The notes under the pieces were generated by a model. That model was not told where the DNA came from and made no database searches. It worked only from the letters and a program-made list of their open reading frames with translations. Below are positions 45,613 through 55,901 of a DNA stretch of 64,000 nucleotides, one piece after another (the stretch's first letter is position 1; each line of letters opens with the position of its first letter). Source of the stretch: Rhodocytophaga aerolata (GTDB lineage: Bacteria; Bacteroidota; Bacteroidia; Cytophagales; 172606-1); the NCBI RefSeq assembly GCF_030503435.1, contig NZ_JAUKPO010000014.1:62001-126000 (forward strand), given 5' to 3'. Both the position numbers and the translations under genes were made by a program.

Positions 45613-45651
45613 AAAGAGGTAAGAAAGCGTAAGCTCTTCTTACCTCTTTTT
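45613..45651 (+). terminator. Intrinsic terminator/attenuator after rpsP
   Basis: AAAGAGGTAAGAA (45613-45625) pairs with TTCTTACCTCTTT (45637-45649), extended by an AGC/GCT inner stem with one bulged base, and followed by TT. It sits in the 156-base gap before rimM. Confidence 0.8.
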
Positions 45652-45746
45652 ACATTACACCCAAAGCATCAGCCAATAAACAAAGTAGCTTTATTCAAAC
45701 GTTTATAAGAGATAAGGCTTTTATCAGATCACTAGACTACTAATAT

Positions 45747-46316
45747 ATGAATATAGACAATTGCTTTCAGCTCGGATACATTACCAAAACACATGGTGTG
45801 CAAGGGGAGGTTACGTTTGTACTGGATGTAGACAATCCGGAAGAGTACGATCAGCTAGAATCGGTTTTTATAGAAATTAATGGCAAACTGGTTCCTTTTT
45901 TTATTACACATTTTCAGTTACAACGCGAAAAAGCCATAGTAAAATTAGAAGATGTAAACTCATTCGACAGTGCAGATAAACTGGTAGGCCATGCCTTATA
46001 TTTGCCCCTTACCGAGTTGCCCCAGCTAGAAGAAGATCAGTTTTATTACCATGACATTATCGGGTACCAAGTAATAGATGTAACAAAAGGCCCATTAGGG
46101 ACAATAGCTACCATTTACGAGTTGCCCCACCAGGATCTTATTGCTATGACGTATCAGAATAAAGAAGTACTGATTCCGATTACTGATGATATTGTTACCA
46201 AAGTAGATCATAAGAAAAAAGAACTGGAAGTAGACTTACCCGATGGCTTGTTGGAAATATACCTGTCAGACGAAACAGAAAAGCCAGACGATGCAGAAGG
46301 CGAGGAGGAAGCATGA
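45747..46316 (+). CDS. rimM: Ribosome maturation factor RimM
   Basis: 189 residues. [24 protein letters not shown] at the N-terminus and the second beta-barrel domain with [12 protein letters not shown] near residue 104 and [25 protein letters not shown] are RimM signatures. It assists 16S rRNA processing and binds S19. The tail is acidic ([12 protein letters not shown]). Its stop overlaps the trmD start (four bases), giving translational coupling. Confidence 0.97.
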   Translation: MNIDNCFQLGYITKTHGVQGEVTFVLDVDNPEEYDQLESVFIEINGKLVPFFITHFQLQREKAIVKLEDVNSFDSADKLVGHALYLPLTELPQLEEDQFYYHDIIGYQVIDVTKGPLGTIATIYELPHQDLIAMTYQNKEVLIPITDDIVTKVDHKKKELEVDLPDGLLEIYLSDETEKPDDAEGEEEA

Positions 46317-46990
46317 GAATAGATATCATTACTTGTTTGCCTTCCTTGCTGGAAAGTTTTTTTGCTGCCTCTATTCTGAAAAGAGCCCAAGACAAACAAT
46401 TAGTAACCGTACAATTGCACGACCTGCGGGCATATGCCATTAACAAACACCGGCAAGTAGATGATTATGCTTTTGGCGGTGGAGCCGGCATGGTATTAAT
46501 GATAGAGCCTATAGCTAAATGTATCCGGGCGCTTCAAGAAAAGCAGGCATATGATGAAATTATCTACATGACACCAGACGGAGAGTTGTTTACGCAGAAA
46601 CAAGCAAATAGCCTCTCGTTAAAAAAAAACCTGATTATTCTCTGTGGACATTATAAAGGGGTAGACGACCGGGTGCGCCAGCATTTTGTAACAAGAGAAA
46701 TAAGCATAGGCGATTATGTGCTTTCCGGAGGTGAACTGGCGGCAGCAGTAGTGGCAGATGCTGTCATCCGGCTTATTCCGGGTGTGCTTTCCGATGAAAC
46801 TTCAGCGTTAACAGACTCATTCCAGGATAACCTCTTAGCTCCTCCGGTATATACCAGGCCAGCCGAATTTGAAGGCATGAAAGTGCCGGAAGTATTGCTT
46901 TCTGGCCATGAAGCCAATATTGAAAAGTGGCGCTCGGAACAATCTTTAGAACGTACCAAGAAACGCCGCCCGGATTTACTGCAATACTGA
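46313..46990 (+). CDS. trmD: tRNA (guanine-N1)-methyltransferase TrmD
   Basis: 225 residues, normal length. [17 protein letters not shown] at the start, [18 protein letters not shown] near residue 48, [12 protein letters not shown] near 110 and [23 protein letters not shown] near 135 form the SPOUT trefoil-knot SAM site. It methylates G37 of tRNAs. The usual partner rplS is not immediately downstream; a different gene follows after 138 bases. Confidence 0.97.
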   Translation: MRIDIITCLPSLLESFFAASILKRAQDKQLVTVQLHDLRAYAINKHRQVDDYAFGGGAGMVLMIEPIAKCIRALQEKQAYDEIIYMTPDGELFTQKQANSLSLKKNLIILCGHYKGVDDRVRQHFVTREISIGDYVLSGGELAAAVVADAVIRLIPGVLSDETSALTDSFQDNLLAPPVYTRPAEFEGMKVPEVLLSGHEANIEKWRSEQSLERTKKRRPDLLQY

Positions 46991-47128
46991 TTGCATACGC
47001 TTAATAAATAGGATTTAAACCTTTTATGGGTTGCAAGAAAGTCTATTTGCCTGAAAATTAGCCTGTAATGTAACCTTCCCCCGCCTCGGCAAGTATACCA
47101 AAGCTGTTAAAAAAAGAAAATATTTGGT

Positions 47129-48315
47129 ATGAGACGGCTAAGTAAAGCAGGTATTCTCCTTATCACACTTGTTGCTGTACTAATAGTAGTTAGATTGTGT
47201 TTGCCTTCTATCGTAAAATATTATGCTAACCAGACGCTACAGAACGACTTAAAAGGCTATACTGGAAGCATACAAGAGATAGATATTCACTTGTACCGTG
47301 GCGCATATGCCATACATGGACTACGCATAGATAAAAAAGTAGGAAAGCTGCCTGTGCCTTTGTAGCAGTAGATAAAGTGGATTTTGCCATTGAATGGCAT
47401 TCTTTATTCAAAGGTGCCTTTGTAGCTACCATAAAAACGTTTAACCCAAAAATTAACTTTGTAGACGGACCCAGCGAAGAACAAAGTCAGACAGGGGAGG
47501 AGGGAAACTGGCAAGAAACAGTAAAATCTTTGTTTCCCTTACAAATAAACACCCTGACTGTTAACAATGGGGAAGTGCATTTTCAAAATTTTACTACCAC
47601 GCCAAAAGTAGATATTGCTATAAATCAGATACATCTGGTAGCCCGTAATTTCACCAATACGCAAAAATTATCTGGCAATGAAATAGCCTCCATCCGTGGA
47701 GAAGCCAAGATGTTAGACAAAGGACAAGTAAACTTGAACTTGGAGTTAAATCCCTTGGAGACACAGCCACCTTTTAATCTGGATTTTTCTTTAAAAGAAG
47801 TCCCGCTAGTGGAGTTAAATGATTTTTTGCGGGCCTATGCAGATATTGATGCAGAAAAAGGCACATTTTCTTTATTTACTGAAATGACCGGCGAAAACAA
47901 TCAGTTTAAAGGATATATTAAGCCTTTGTTTATGGATGTTAAAATCCTGGACGTAAAGGAAGATAAAGCTAAGCCCCTTTCTTTGTTAAAAGAAGCAGGC
48001 ATAGGTTTGGTAAGCATGATCTTCAAAAATTACTCTGTAGATCAGGTGGCCACCAAAATACCAGTTTCTGGTAGTTTCGATGATCCAAAAGTAAATATCT
48101 GGCGCACCATCATGAATGCATTGCGCAATGCTTTTATTGAAGCTATTAATCCTGAATTAGATGGTACGGTGGATATGGGGAAGCTGGTTGAAAATGAAAA
48201 AAATCTAAGAAAGCAACGCAAAGAAGAACGAAGAAAAGAGCGGATAGAAAGACGTGAGGAGAAGAGGGAAGAAAGACAAGCCAGACGTGAAGAGCGGAAG
48301 GAAGAAAATAATTAG
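47129..48315 (+). pseudogene. DUF748/AsmA-like protein gene with a one-base frameshift
   Basis: The first part (from ATG 47129) encodes a membrane anchor LSKAGILLITLVAVLIVV and TGSIQEIDIHLYRGAYAIHGLRIDKK, typical of the DUF748 start, then stops at 47363-47365. In the adjacent frame, FVAVDKVDFAIEWHSLF continues the family sequence for about 310 residues, ending in a long Arg/Glu/Lys coiled-coil-like tail (KQRKEERRKERIERRE). Adding one T to the T3 run at 47359-47361 restores a single 395-residue protein. This may be a real loss-of-function mutation, a slippage-prone site, or a sequencing error. DUF748 proteins are thought to act at the cell envelope, like AsmA lipid-transport proteins. Confidence 0.8.
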
Positions 48316-48409
48316 TAAAATCAGCGTATTGCTGAAAAAAAGCTAACTTTCCACAGAAAATTTGTTCAAATAAGGGAAGGTTATTCTTTCCTGACTAGAG
48401 CTATACACC

Positions 48410-49156
48410 TTGAGGTATTTTATTGAACTTGCTTACCGGGGCACGCGTTATCATGGATGGCAGATACAAGCCAATGCCCTTTCCGTGCAGGAAGCTTTTA
48501 ACAAAGGTCTTAGCACACTGCTCAAAGAAGAAGTGACTACTATTGGCAGTGGCCGTACCGATACTGGCGTACATGCCTTGCAACAATACGTACATTTCGA
48601 TACAGAAAAAGTACTGCTTCCTCATCCGCATATTTATCAGCTCAATGCCCTTTTGCCACCAGATATTGTAGTAAAGCAACTTTTTAGCGTATCCGGCAAA
48701 GCACACGCCCGGTTTGATGCCATAGCCAGAAGTTATGAATACCGCATCAGCACCTGCAAAAATCCTTTTTTAACGGATATGTGTTACTTGTATACCAAAT
48801 CATTGGATGTTTCTCAAATGAATGAGGCAGCCTCAATTCTGTTGCGGCATACTGATTTTGAAAGTTTCAGTTTGGTAAAAACAGATGTTAGCCATTTCAA
48901 ATGCCAGATCTATAAAGCCTGGTGGGAAGTGTCGGGAGAGAAGGTAATTTTTTACATTCAGGCTAACCGTTTTCTGAGAGGTATGGTAAGAGCTATCGTT
49001 GGCACCCTAATGGATGTAGGCTTGGGAAAACTATCCATACAAGAATTCGAGGAAATTATCCAAAGTAAAGACCGCAGAAAAGCCGGCCGGGCCGTACCCC
49101 CACAGGGCTTGTTTCTTACACAGGTGCAATATAATGGCCCCATAGAAAATCTGTAA
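48410..49156 (+). CDS. truA: tRNA pseudouridine synthase A (TTG start)
   Basis: 248 residues starting at TTG; an in-frame stop 18 bases upstream leaves no alternative, and the start RYFIELAYRGTRYHGWQIQ fits TruA. The catalytic motif GSGRTDTGVHALQQ lies near residue 46 with the nucleophilic Asp51. HFDTE and ARSYEYRI near 105, and FLRGMVRAIVGTLMDVGLGK near 190, complete the family. It modifies uridines 38-40 in the anticodon arm. Confidence 0.95.
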   Translation: MRYFIELAYRGTRYHGWQIQANALSVQEAFNKGLSTLLKEEVTTIGSGRTDTGVHALQQYVHFDTEKVLLPHPHIYQLNALLPPDIVVKQLFSVSGKAHARFDAIARSYEYRISTCKNPFLTDMCYLYTKSLDVSQMNEAASILLRHTDFESFSLVKTDVSHFKCQIYKAWWEVSGEKVIFYIQANRFLRGMVRAIVGTLMDVGLGKLSIQEFEEIIQSKDRRKAGRAVPPQGLFLTQVQYNGPIENL

Positions 49157-49291
49157 ATAGGCAAACTTGTAAGAAACAGGGTAATTTCTTACAAGTCGCC
49201 ATTTTTACTCACGAGTTAATTCTATTTAGCTTTCTGTGAATTTTTCTATTTTAGGTATCTGTAGTAACCTTTATGGATAAGTAGTTGATAA

Positions 49292-49299
49292 TAGTTTTG
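49292..49299 (+). promoter_or_regulatory. -7 box (TAGTTTTG) for the histidine kinase
   Basis: Matches TAnnTTTG, 30 bases before the kinase start codon in the 172-base gap after truA. Confidence 0.4.
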
Positions 49300-49328
49300 T
49301 CTCCAATACCGGTGATCCGGGTTCACCT

Positions 49329-50585
49329 ATGAAAAAACCAAGTAGTTATAAAGTATTGATTGTAACAACGGATGAACAAACTTATACACGTTATACTAAA
49401 TTATTAGCCGGGCAAAGCAAATATAATATTGCTGCCCGGCCTGTATATAATATAAATGAAGCCTACTCCCAACTGGTAGATTATCTGCCTGATGCCGTAC
49501 TGCTGGAGAAAGGTATATTGGAAGAAGGTACCGGGTTATTTTTGCAAGAGTTAAAACACAGTAAATCTTTCCGGAAGTATCCGGTAATCTGGCTTACGCA
49601 GGTAAAAGATGGCAAAAAGCATACGAGTGCATTTAAATTAGGCGTGCAAGATATTTTACTAACCGATGAATTAACCGCAGGATCACTGATCAATAGTATT
49701 GTAAAAGTTGTAAAAAACAACCGCCTGATAGAAAAGTTAAAAGAGCAACGGAAAACGTTACTGGAGAAGAACAGAGAGCTGGGCGAATATAAAAAGTATT
49801 TAGAGCTCCGTATGATGAGCAGAACAGCTGAATTAAAAGAATCCTATGAGCAGCTGGTGGAAGAAATGATGTTGCGCAAGCGTATAGAAGAGCAGTTAAC
49901 CTCCCGCAACAAAGAGTTGGATACATTTGTGTATAAAGCTTCTCATGATCTGAAAGGCCCTCTGGCTTCACTAATCGGCGTGACTAATATTGCCAGGCTT
50001 GACCTGACGCAGCCGATGGCTGTTAAGTACCTGGAAATGATCAATGAAAGTGCGCAGAAACTCAATTTTATTCTTGCCAATTTACTGGAAGTTACCAAAA
50101 TAAAATACATTGATCCGGAAATAAAAGTAGTCGATTTTACTGATTTATTAAGAGGGATTGTAGCTGACTTTACTTCCAGATTAGAAGATGAAAAAATTCA
50201 GCTAGATATAAAAATAAGCCAGAAACAAGTATTTATGAGTGATCCGTATCTGATCGCAACTATCCTACAGCATTTACTCGACAACGCCATACATTATAAA
50301 AAAGGCTATGGCGATCCGTTTATTGCTGTTGAAATAACAGATACCACTGGAGGTGTCGAAATCTGTGTAAACGATAATGGCCAGGGTATAGATAAAGAAG
50401 TACAATCCAAAGTATTCGATATGTTTTACCGCCACAATCTTCAATCCAAAGGGTCAGGCTTGGGACTATATATTTCCAGAAATTGTGTGGAAAAACTATC
50501 CGGAGAAATTACACTTAGCAGCCAGGTAAATCAGGGTACAGAAATAAAAATTATGTTACCCGATCTGAAAAAAATAAATGGGTAA
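49329..50585 (+). CDS. Histidine kinase with degenerate N-terminal receiver domain
   Basis: 418 residues. Residues 1-125 form a receiver-like domain with the acidic pair D15/E16 and the conserved T90, but the phosphoacceptor aspartate is E60 (LPDAVLLEKG) and the conserved lysine is missing (T112 near LLTDE). A coiled-coil (135-190, LKEQRKTLLEKNRELGEYKK) links to HisKA with KASHDLKGPLASL (His206), then HATPase_c with LLDNAIHYKKGYG, VNDNGQGID and GSGLGLYISRN. No membrane helix: a cytoplasmic kinase. E60 may mimic phosphorylation permanently. No response regulator gene is adjacent. Confidence 0.88.
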   Translation: MKKPSSYKVLIVTTDEQTYTRYTKLLAGQSKYNIAARPVYNINEAYSQLVDYLPDAVLLEKGILEEGTGLFLQELKHSKSFRKYPVIWLTQVKDGKKHTSAFKLGVQDILLTDELTAGSLINSIVKVVKNNRLIEKLKEQRKTLLEKNRELGEYKKYLELRMMSRTAELKESYEQLVEEMMLRKRIEEQLTSRNKELDTFVYKASHDLKGPLASLIGVTNIARLDLTQPMAVKYLEMINESAQKLNFILANLLEVTKIKYIDPEIKVVDFTDLLRGIVADFTSRLEDEKIQLDIKISQKQVFMSDPYLIATILQHLLDNAIHYKKGYGDPFIAVEITDTTGGVEICVNDNGQGIDKEVQSKVFDMFYRHNLQSKGSGLGLYISRNCVEKLSGEITLSSQVNQGTEIKIMLPDLKKING

Positions 50586-50741
50586 ACCAGTTCTAGCCAA
50601 AGGTTCAATTCGTATGGCTACCGGCCAGTAGAGCTAATCCGTATAAGCCGTATCTATTCAAAAAAATCGCCTTACAGTCAGCAAGTTAAGCTCTATTTAA
50701 ATTAGACTGGTTGTATATTTTTATTTGATAAATACTTTACA

Positions 50742-50749
50742 TATTTTTG
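50742..50749 (+). promoter_or_regulatory. -7 box (TATTTTTG) for the metH transcript
   Basis: Matches TAnnTTTG, ending 11 bases before the first base of the SAM-I riboswitch P1 stem, the position expected for a promoter driving the riboswitch leader. Confidence 0.55.
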
Positions 50750-50758
50750 CCTAAATAA

Positions 50759-50938
50759 ACTTATCCAGAAAGACGGAGGGAATGGACCCCATGATGTCTT
50801 AGCAACCTTATTAGTGACGAATGATTAATGACTGTAGACTACCTTCTCATTAAAATCAATCATTAATCATTTACCAGTTTTCACTGATTTACGGTGCTGC
50901 TTTCCACTTAAGAGCCATAACTCTTAAGAAAGATAAGG
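50759..50938 (+). promoter_or_regulatory. SAM-I (S-box) riboswitch with long P3 arm
   Basis: P1 strands CTTATC (from 50760) and GATAAG (50932-50937) enclose the conserved core: ACGGAGGGA near 50772-50780, ATGATG, TAGCAACC near 50800, GGTGCTGCTTTCC near 50893, then the P4 hairpin CTTAAGAG/CTCTTAAG and AAGAAAGATAAG. All positions match the S-box aptamer except the P3 arm, which is expanded to about 85 bases with an extra TAATGA-type inverted repeat (AATGATTAATGA near 50819 and TCATTAATCATT near 50859). It precedes metH and should repress it when SAM is abundant. The expression platform is unclear. Confidence 0.92.
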
Positions 50939-50986
50939 TCGGTGCTTCACTATAACCTTCCCCTTCTGAATAAGCTGTTTAGTATA

Positions 50987-51025
50987 ATTACTGATGTATG
51001 AGTAGTCAAATACTCAGTCAGTAAT
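50987..51025 (+). other. Stem-loop in the metH leader (possible expression platform)
   Basis: ATTACTG (50987-50993) and TGAGTA (50999-51004) pair with TACTCA (51011-51016) and CAGTAAT (51019-51025). No T-run follows, so it is not a standard terminator; it could act with the riboswitch by occluding the start region. Its 3' strand is part of the AGTAATC repeats. Confidence 0.4.
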
Positions 51026-51040
51026 CAGTAATCAGTAATC
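51020..51040 (+). repeat. Three tandem AGTAATC heptamers
   Basis: AGTAATC occurs three times in tandem directly upstream of metH, followed by degenerate units (ATTTAATC, TTTCATC, TTTCATC). Similar sequence motifs also appear in the P3 insertion of the SAM riboswitch. Confidence 0.7.
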
Positions 51041-51071
51041 ATTTAATCTTTCATCTTTCATCGTTACGATA

Positions 51072-54000
51072 ATGAATATTACAGAGCTTTTAGGCAAGCG
51101 TATCCTGGTGCTCGATGGAGCCATGGGAACCATGATCCAGCGGTATAAACTCGAAGAGGCCGATTACCGGGGAGAACGCTTTAAAGATTTTCCATACGAT
51201 CTGAAGGGAAACAATGACTTGCTTTCGCTTACACAGCCGCAGATTATTAGGGAAATTCACCGCCAATACTTTGAAGCCGGAGCTGATATTGCTGAAACAA
51301 ATACATTTAGCGGCACTTCCATTGCCATGGCTGATTACCATATGGAAGATCTGGTATATGAGCTCAATTATGAGTCGGCCAGAATTGCTAAAGAAGTTGC
51401 TGAGGAGTTTACGAAAGCCAACCCAAATAAACCCCGTTTTGTAGCAGGTTCAATAGGCCCTACCAACCGGACAGCTTCTATTTCGCCAGATGTCAATAAT
51501 CCGGGGTTCCGGGCAGTTTCTTTTGACGAACTGGTGGCTGCTTATACGGAGCAAGTAAAAGGGTTGATAGATGGCGGAGCCGATTTGCTTTTGGTTGAAA
51601 CAATATTTGATACTTTAAATGCGAAAGCTGCTCTATTTGCCATAGAGCAATTTTTTGAAACAATAGGCGAGCGTATTCCGGTGATGGTGTCGGGTACCAT
51701 TACGGATGCCAGCGGACGTACACTTTCCGGGCAAACCGTAGAAGCTTTCTTATATTCTGTTTCCCATATTCCCTTACTGAGTGTAGGCTTTAACTGTGCC
51801 TTAGGAGCAGATTTGCTTCGGCCGTATGTAGAAGAACTGGCACAAAAAGCTCCGTTCTACACGTCTGCACACCCCAATGCCGGGCTGCCTAATGAGTTTG
51901 GCGAGTATGATGAAACGCCCGAACACATGGCTACCATCATTGAAGATTTTTTGCAGCATAATTTTATAAATGTCATTGGGGGTTGTTGTGGCACCACGCC
52001 AGACCATATTAAAGCTATTGCCGATGTAGCCGCCAACTATTCGCCCCGCCAGGTTCCCACCAACGATCATTTACCTAAATTCAGTGGTCTAGAGCCACTT
52101 AAAATATTCCCTGGAGCTAATTTTGTCAATATAGGCGAACGCACCAACGTAACCGGTTCCAAAGCTTTTGCCCGGTTAATTAAAGCTGGCAATTTTGAAG
52201 AAGCTTTATCAGTAGCCCGCAACCAGGTTGAAGGTGGTGCCCAGGTAATTGATGTGAATATGGATGAAGGCATGCTTGATTCAGAAGCTGCTATGGTTAC
52301 TTTTCTCAACCTGATTGCTTCTGAACCAGATATTGCCAAGTTGCCCATTATGATTGATTCCTCTAAATGGTCAGTGATAGAGGCAGGATTGAAATGTGTG
52401 CAAGGCAAGGCCATCGTCAACTCTATTTCCTTAAAAGAAGGAGAAGAGAAGTTTAAAGAATATGCTACCAAAGTAAAACGGTATGGAGCCGCGGCAGTAA
52501 TTATGGCCTTTGATGAACAAGGTCAGGCAGATTCCTACGAACGACGGATTGAAATATGTGAACGTGCTTATAACATTCTTACCAAAGAACTCAACTTCCC
52601 GCCCGAAGATATCATTTTTGATCCCAATATATTAACTGTAGCTACTGGTATTGAAGAACACAACAACTATGCAGTAGACTTCATAAAAGCTACGGAGTGG
52701 ATTAAGAAAAATTTGCCATATGCCAAAGTAAGCGGGGGTGTCAGCAATATATCCTTTAGTTTCCGTGGGAATGATGTAGTCCGGGAAGCTATGCACTCAG
52801 CTTTTCTGTACAGGGCGATCAAAGCCGGTATGGATATGGGTATTGTCAATGCCGGAATGATTGCCGTATATGAAGATATTCCCAAAGATTTGCTGGAGCT
52901 GGTAGAGGATGTTTTATGGAACCGCCGTCCGGATGCGACAGAACGGCTTGTGTCTTTTGCTGAAAATATTAAATCTAAGGGTAAAGAGCAGGTAAAAGAC
53001 GAAAGCTGGCGCCAAGGAAGCGTACAGGATCGCTTAACCCACTCCCTGGTAAAAGGAGTAGTAGATTACATTGATCAGGACATAGAAGAAGCCCGTCAGC
53101 AATACGAAAAACCCCTACAGGTTATTGAAGGTCCATTAATGGATGGAATGAACGTTGTAGGCGATTTGTTTGGCGAAGGGAAAATGTTTTTGCCCCAGGT
53201 AGTAAAAAGTGCCAGGGTAATGAAAAAAGCGGTGGCTTACCTATTGCCGTTTATTGAAGCAGAAAAAGTCAGACATGCGGCTGCAAATCCTAACGAAAAG
53301 GCAGATGGCCGGGGAGATACAGCAGGTAAAATATTAATGGCTACCGTTAAAGGCGATGTGCATGATATTGGTAAAAACATTGTAGGCGTAGTACTCGGGT
53401 GCAATAACTATGAAGTAATTGATTTGGGCGTAATGGTTCCTGCTGAAAAAATTCTGCAGGCGGCCAGAGAGCATAAAGTAGATATAATTGGCCTGAGCGG
53501 ACTAATTACCCCTTCTTTAGATGAAATGGTGCACGTAGCCAAAGAAATGGAGCGGCAAGGGTTTAAAATCCCTTTACTTATTGGCGGGGCTACTACTTCC
53601 CGTATCCATACGGCTGTAAAAATTGCACCTAACTATTCCGGAGCCGTCGTGCATGTACTGGATGCCAGCCGAAGCGTACCGGTAGCTGGTAAACTGGCCA
53701 ACATGAAAACCATGGATGAATTCGCAGTAGAGATTAAGGCAGAATATGAGAAACTTCGTACGGACCATGCCTCCCGGCAAAAGGATAAGAATTATGTTTC
53801 CATAGAAAAAGCCCGTGAGAATAAGACTAAAATAGACTGGGAAACTACGACGGTTACAAAACCTTCATTTTTAGGAAATAAATATTTCCATGACTACGAC
53901 CTGGCCGAAATAGCTAAGTACATAGACTGGACTCCATTCTTCCAGACCTGGCAGTTGCAAGGCAAGTATCCAAAGATATTCGATAATCCGACGGTAGGTG

Positions 54001-54884
54001 CTGAAGCTAAAAAACTATATGAAGATGCCACTAAGCTATTGAAGGAAGTAATAGATCATAAATTATTAACTGCCAAAGCCGTTATTGGGTTTTACCCAGC
54101 TAATGCCGTAGACGATGATGTAATTCTGTATGATTTTGAACCGGTAGAAATTGAAACCCCTTGCGATAAACATGGCGTACACAAATCAGTGAATTACCAG
54201 TTAAAGGCAATGAATGGTTCTGCTGCCAGATATGCCCCAGAGATTACTAAACATTCCAAATTCGAAATTGGCAATAAAATTCATTTCCTACGTCAGCAAG
54301 GTCAAAAAGCTTCTAATGTACCTAATATTTCTCTGGCTGATTTTGTAGCTCCTATCGAGACAGGCAAAGCAGATTATATAGGTGCCTTCGCCGTAACAGC
54401 CGGGATTGGTATAGAGAAACTGATTGAGAAATTTGAGAAAGACCATGACGATTACAACAGCATTATGATTAAAGCCATTGCCGACCGGTTGGCCGAAGCA
54501 TTTGCTGAATTAATGCATGAACGGGTACGGAAAGAGTTCTGGGGCTATGATCGCAAGGAAAAGCTAAGCAACGAAGACCTGATTGACGAAAAATACCAGG
54601 GTATCCGCCCGGCACCAGGCTATCCGGCCTGTCCTGACCATACGGAAAAACGCATTCTGTTCGACTTATTAGAGGCTGAAAGCAAAGTAAATATTCAGCT
54701 AACCGAAAGTTTTGCTATGTATCCGGCATCTTCCGTAAGTGGGTGGTATTTCTCCCATCCGCAATCTAAATATTTCGGTCTTGGCAAAATTGCTAAAGAT
54801 CAGGTACAAGAGTATGCCAAACGGAAAGGTATGTCAGTAGAAGAAGTGGAAAGATGGCTGGCTCCGAACCTTAATTATGACTAA
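51072..54884 (+). CDS. metH: Cobalamin-dependent methionine synthase MetH
   Basis: 1270 residues, full length for the four-module enzyme. The homocysteine domain starts [10 protein letters not shown], with the zinc cysteines in GFNCALG near residue 242 and GGCCGTTP near 303. The folate domain includes [16 protein letters not shown] near 352. The cobalamin domain has [16 protein letters not shown] near 761 with the B12-ligating His764. The activation domain spans about 930-1270 with [12 protein letters not shown] near 1190 and ends PNLNYD. It makes methionine from homocysteine using methyl-tetrahydrofolate. The upstream SAM riboswitch regulates it and metF follows. Confidence 0.97.
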   Translation: MNITELLGKRILVLDGAMGTMIQRYKLEEADYRGERFKDFPYDLKGNNDLLSLTQPQIIREIHRQYFEAGADIAETNTFSGTSIAMADYHMEDLVYELNYESARIAKEVAEEFTKANPNKPRFVAGSIGPTNRTASISPDVNNPGFRAVSFDELVAAYTEQVKGLIDGGADLLLVETIFDTLNAKAALFAIEQFFETIGERIPVMVSGTITDASGRTLSGQTVEAFLYSVSHIPLLSVGFNCALGADLLRPYVEELAQKAPFYTSAHPNAGLPNEFGEYDETPEHMATIIEDFLQHNFINVIGGCCGTTPDHIKAIADVAANYSPRQVPTNDHLPKFSGLEPLKIFPGANFVNIGERTNVTGSKAFARLIKAGNFEEALSVARNQVEGGAQVIDVNMDEGMLDSEAAMVTFLNLIASEPDIAKLPIMIDSSKWSVIEAGLKCVQGKAIVNSISLKEGEEKFKEYATKVKRYGAAAVIMAFDEQGQADSYERRIEICERAYNILTKELNFPPEDIIFDPNILTVATGIEEHNNYAVDFIKATEWIKKNLPYAKVSGGVSNISFSFRGNDVVREAMHSAFLYRAIKAGMDMGIVNAGMIAVYEDIPKDLLELVEDVLWNRRPDATERLVSFAENIKSKGKEQVKDESWRQGSVQDRLTHSLVKGVVDYIDQDIEEARQQYEKPLQVIEGPLMDGMNVVGDLFGEGKMFLPQVVKSARVMKKAVAYLLPFIEAEKVRHAAANPNEKADGRGDTAGKILMATVKGDVHDIGKNIVGVVLGCNNYEVIDLGVMVPAEKILQAAREHKVDIIGLSGLITPSLDEMVHVAKEMERQGFKIPLLIGGATTSRIHTAVKIAPNYSGAVVHVLDASRSVPVAGKLANMKTMDEFAVEIKAEYEKLRTDHASRQKDKNYVSIEKARENKTKIDWETTTVTKPSFLGNKYFHDYDLAEIAKYIDWTPFFQTWQLQGKYPKIFDNPTVGAEAKKLYEDATKLLKEVIDHKLLTAKAVIGFYPANAVDDDVILYDFEPVEIETPCDKHGVHKSVNYQLKAMNGSAARYAPEITKHSKFEIGNKIHFLRQQGQKASNVPNISLADFVAPIETGKADYIGAFAVTAGIGIEKLIEKFEKDHDDYNSIMIKAIADRLAEAFAELMHERVRKEFWGYDRKEKLSNEDLIDEKYQGIRPAPGYPACPDHTEKRILFDLLEAESKVNIQLTESFAMYPASSVSGWYFSHPQSKYFGLGKIAKDQVQEYAKRKGMSVEEVERWLAPNLNYD

Positions 54885-54941
54885 TTCAAATAAACAAATA
54901 TCTTCATTCGTACATTACAGAAGTTTTTCTAGCAACAGAAG

Positions 54942-55901
54942 ATGACTAAAATAACTCAATACATTAAAGACGCTAATACCAAAACACTTTTTTCGTTTGA
55001 AATTCTGCCTCCCTTGAAAGGAGAAAGTATTCAAAGTTTATTCGAGGCCATTGATCCATTAATGGAGTTTAAGCCGCCATTTATTGATGTAACTTACCAT
55101 CGGGAGGAATATATTTATAAGAAGCGGGAAAATGGACTGTTAGAAAAAATTTCTACACGTAAACGTCCAGGCACAGTGGGTATTTGTGCGGCTATCATGA
55201 ACCGGTTTCATGTAGATGCAGTACCCCATATAATTTGTGGTGGTTTTACAAAAGAAGAAACCGAAAATGCGTTAATAGACCTGAGTTTCTTGGGAATAGA
55301 AAATGTACTGGTGCTTCGTGGCGACCCTATTAAGACGGAACCTGCATTTAGCCCGGAACCAGACGGCCACCATTATGCTACGGAGCTCTTAAAGCAAGTA
55401 GTGAATATGAACAAAGGCATGTATCTGGATGAAGAAATGAAAACACCGATTGCTACTGATTTTTGCATAGGGGTGGCAGGTTACCCGGAAAAACATTTTG
55501 AGGCTCCTAACCTGAAAACAGATATTAAATACCTGAAAATGAAGCAAGATCTGGGAGCTGATTATATTGTAACTCAGATGTTTTTCGATAATAAAAAATA
55601 TTGTGACTGGGTAAACAAATGCCGTGAAGAAGGAATAACCATACCAATTATTCCAGGCTTGAAACCCATTACTACCAAAAAACAAATTACGGTATTGCCC
55701 CGCATATTCCATATTGATATTCCGGATGAGCTGGCAGAAGCTGTAGAAAGTTGCAAAACCGATGCAGAAGCTAAACAAGTAGGTGTAGAATGGTGCATTC
55801 AGCAATCAAAAGATCTTATGAAGTTTGGTGTACCGGTATTGCATTATTATTCCATGGGTAAATCCGACACCGTTAAAAAAATAGCTTCGGCCCTGTTTTA
55901 A
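54942..55901 (+). CDS. metF: 5,10-methylenetetrahydrofolate reductase
   Basis: 319 residues. FSFEILPPLKGESIQSLF near residue 18 contains the catalytic Glu, and FIDVTYHREE, PHIICGGFTKEETENALIDL, ENVLVLRGDP near 119 and LGADYIVTQMFFDNKKY near 200 are standard MetF motifs. It makes methyl-THF for MetH, 57 bases upstream. Likely co-transcribed with metH and under the SAM riboswitch. Confidence 0.96.
   Translation: MTKITQYIKDANTKTLFSFEILPPLKGESIQSLFEAIDPLMEFKPPFIDVTYHREEYIYKKRENGLLEKISTRKRPGTVGICAAIMNRFHVDAVPHIICGGFTKEETENALIDLSFLGIENVLVLRGDPIKTEPAFSPEPDGHHYATELLKQVVNMNKGMYLDEEMKTPIATDFCIGVAGYPEKHFEAPNLKTDIKYLKMKQDLGADYIVTQMFFDNKKYCDWVNKCREEGITIPIIPGLKPITTKKQITVLPRIFHIDIPDELAEAVESCKTDAEAKQVGVEWCIQQSKDLMKFGVPVLHYYSMGKSDTVKKIASALF

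Noticed and set aside
51020-51040. CRISPR-like tandem repeat
   Set aside because: Units are only seven bases with no unique spacers; this is a short tandem repeat.
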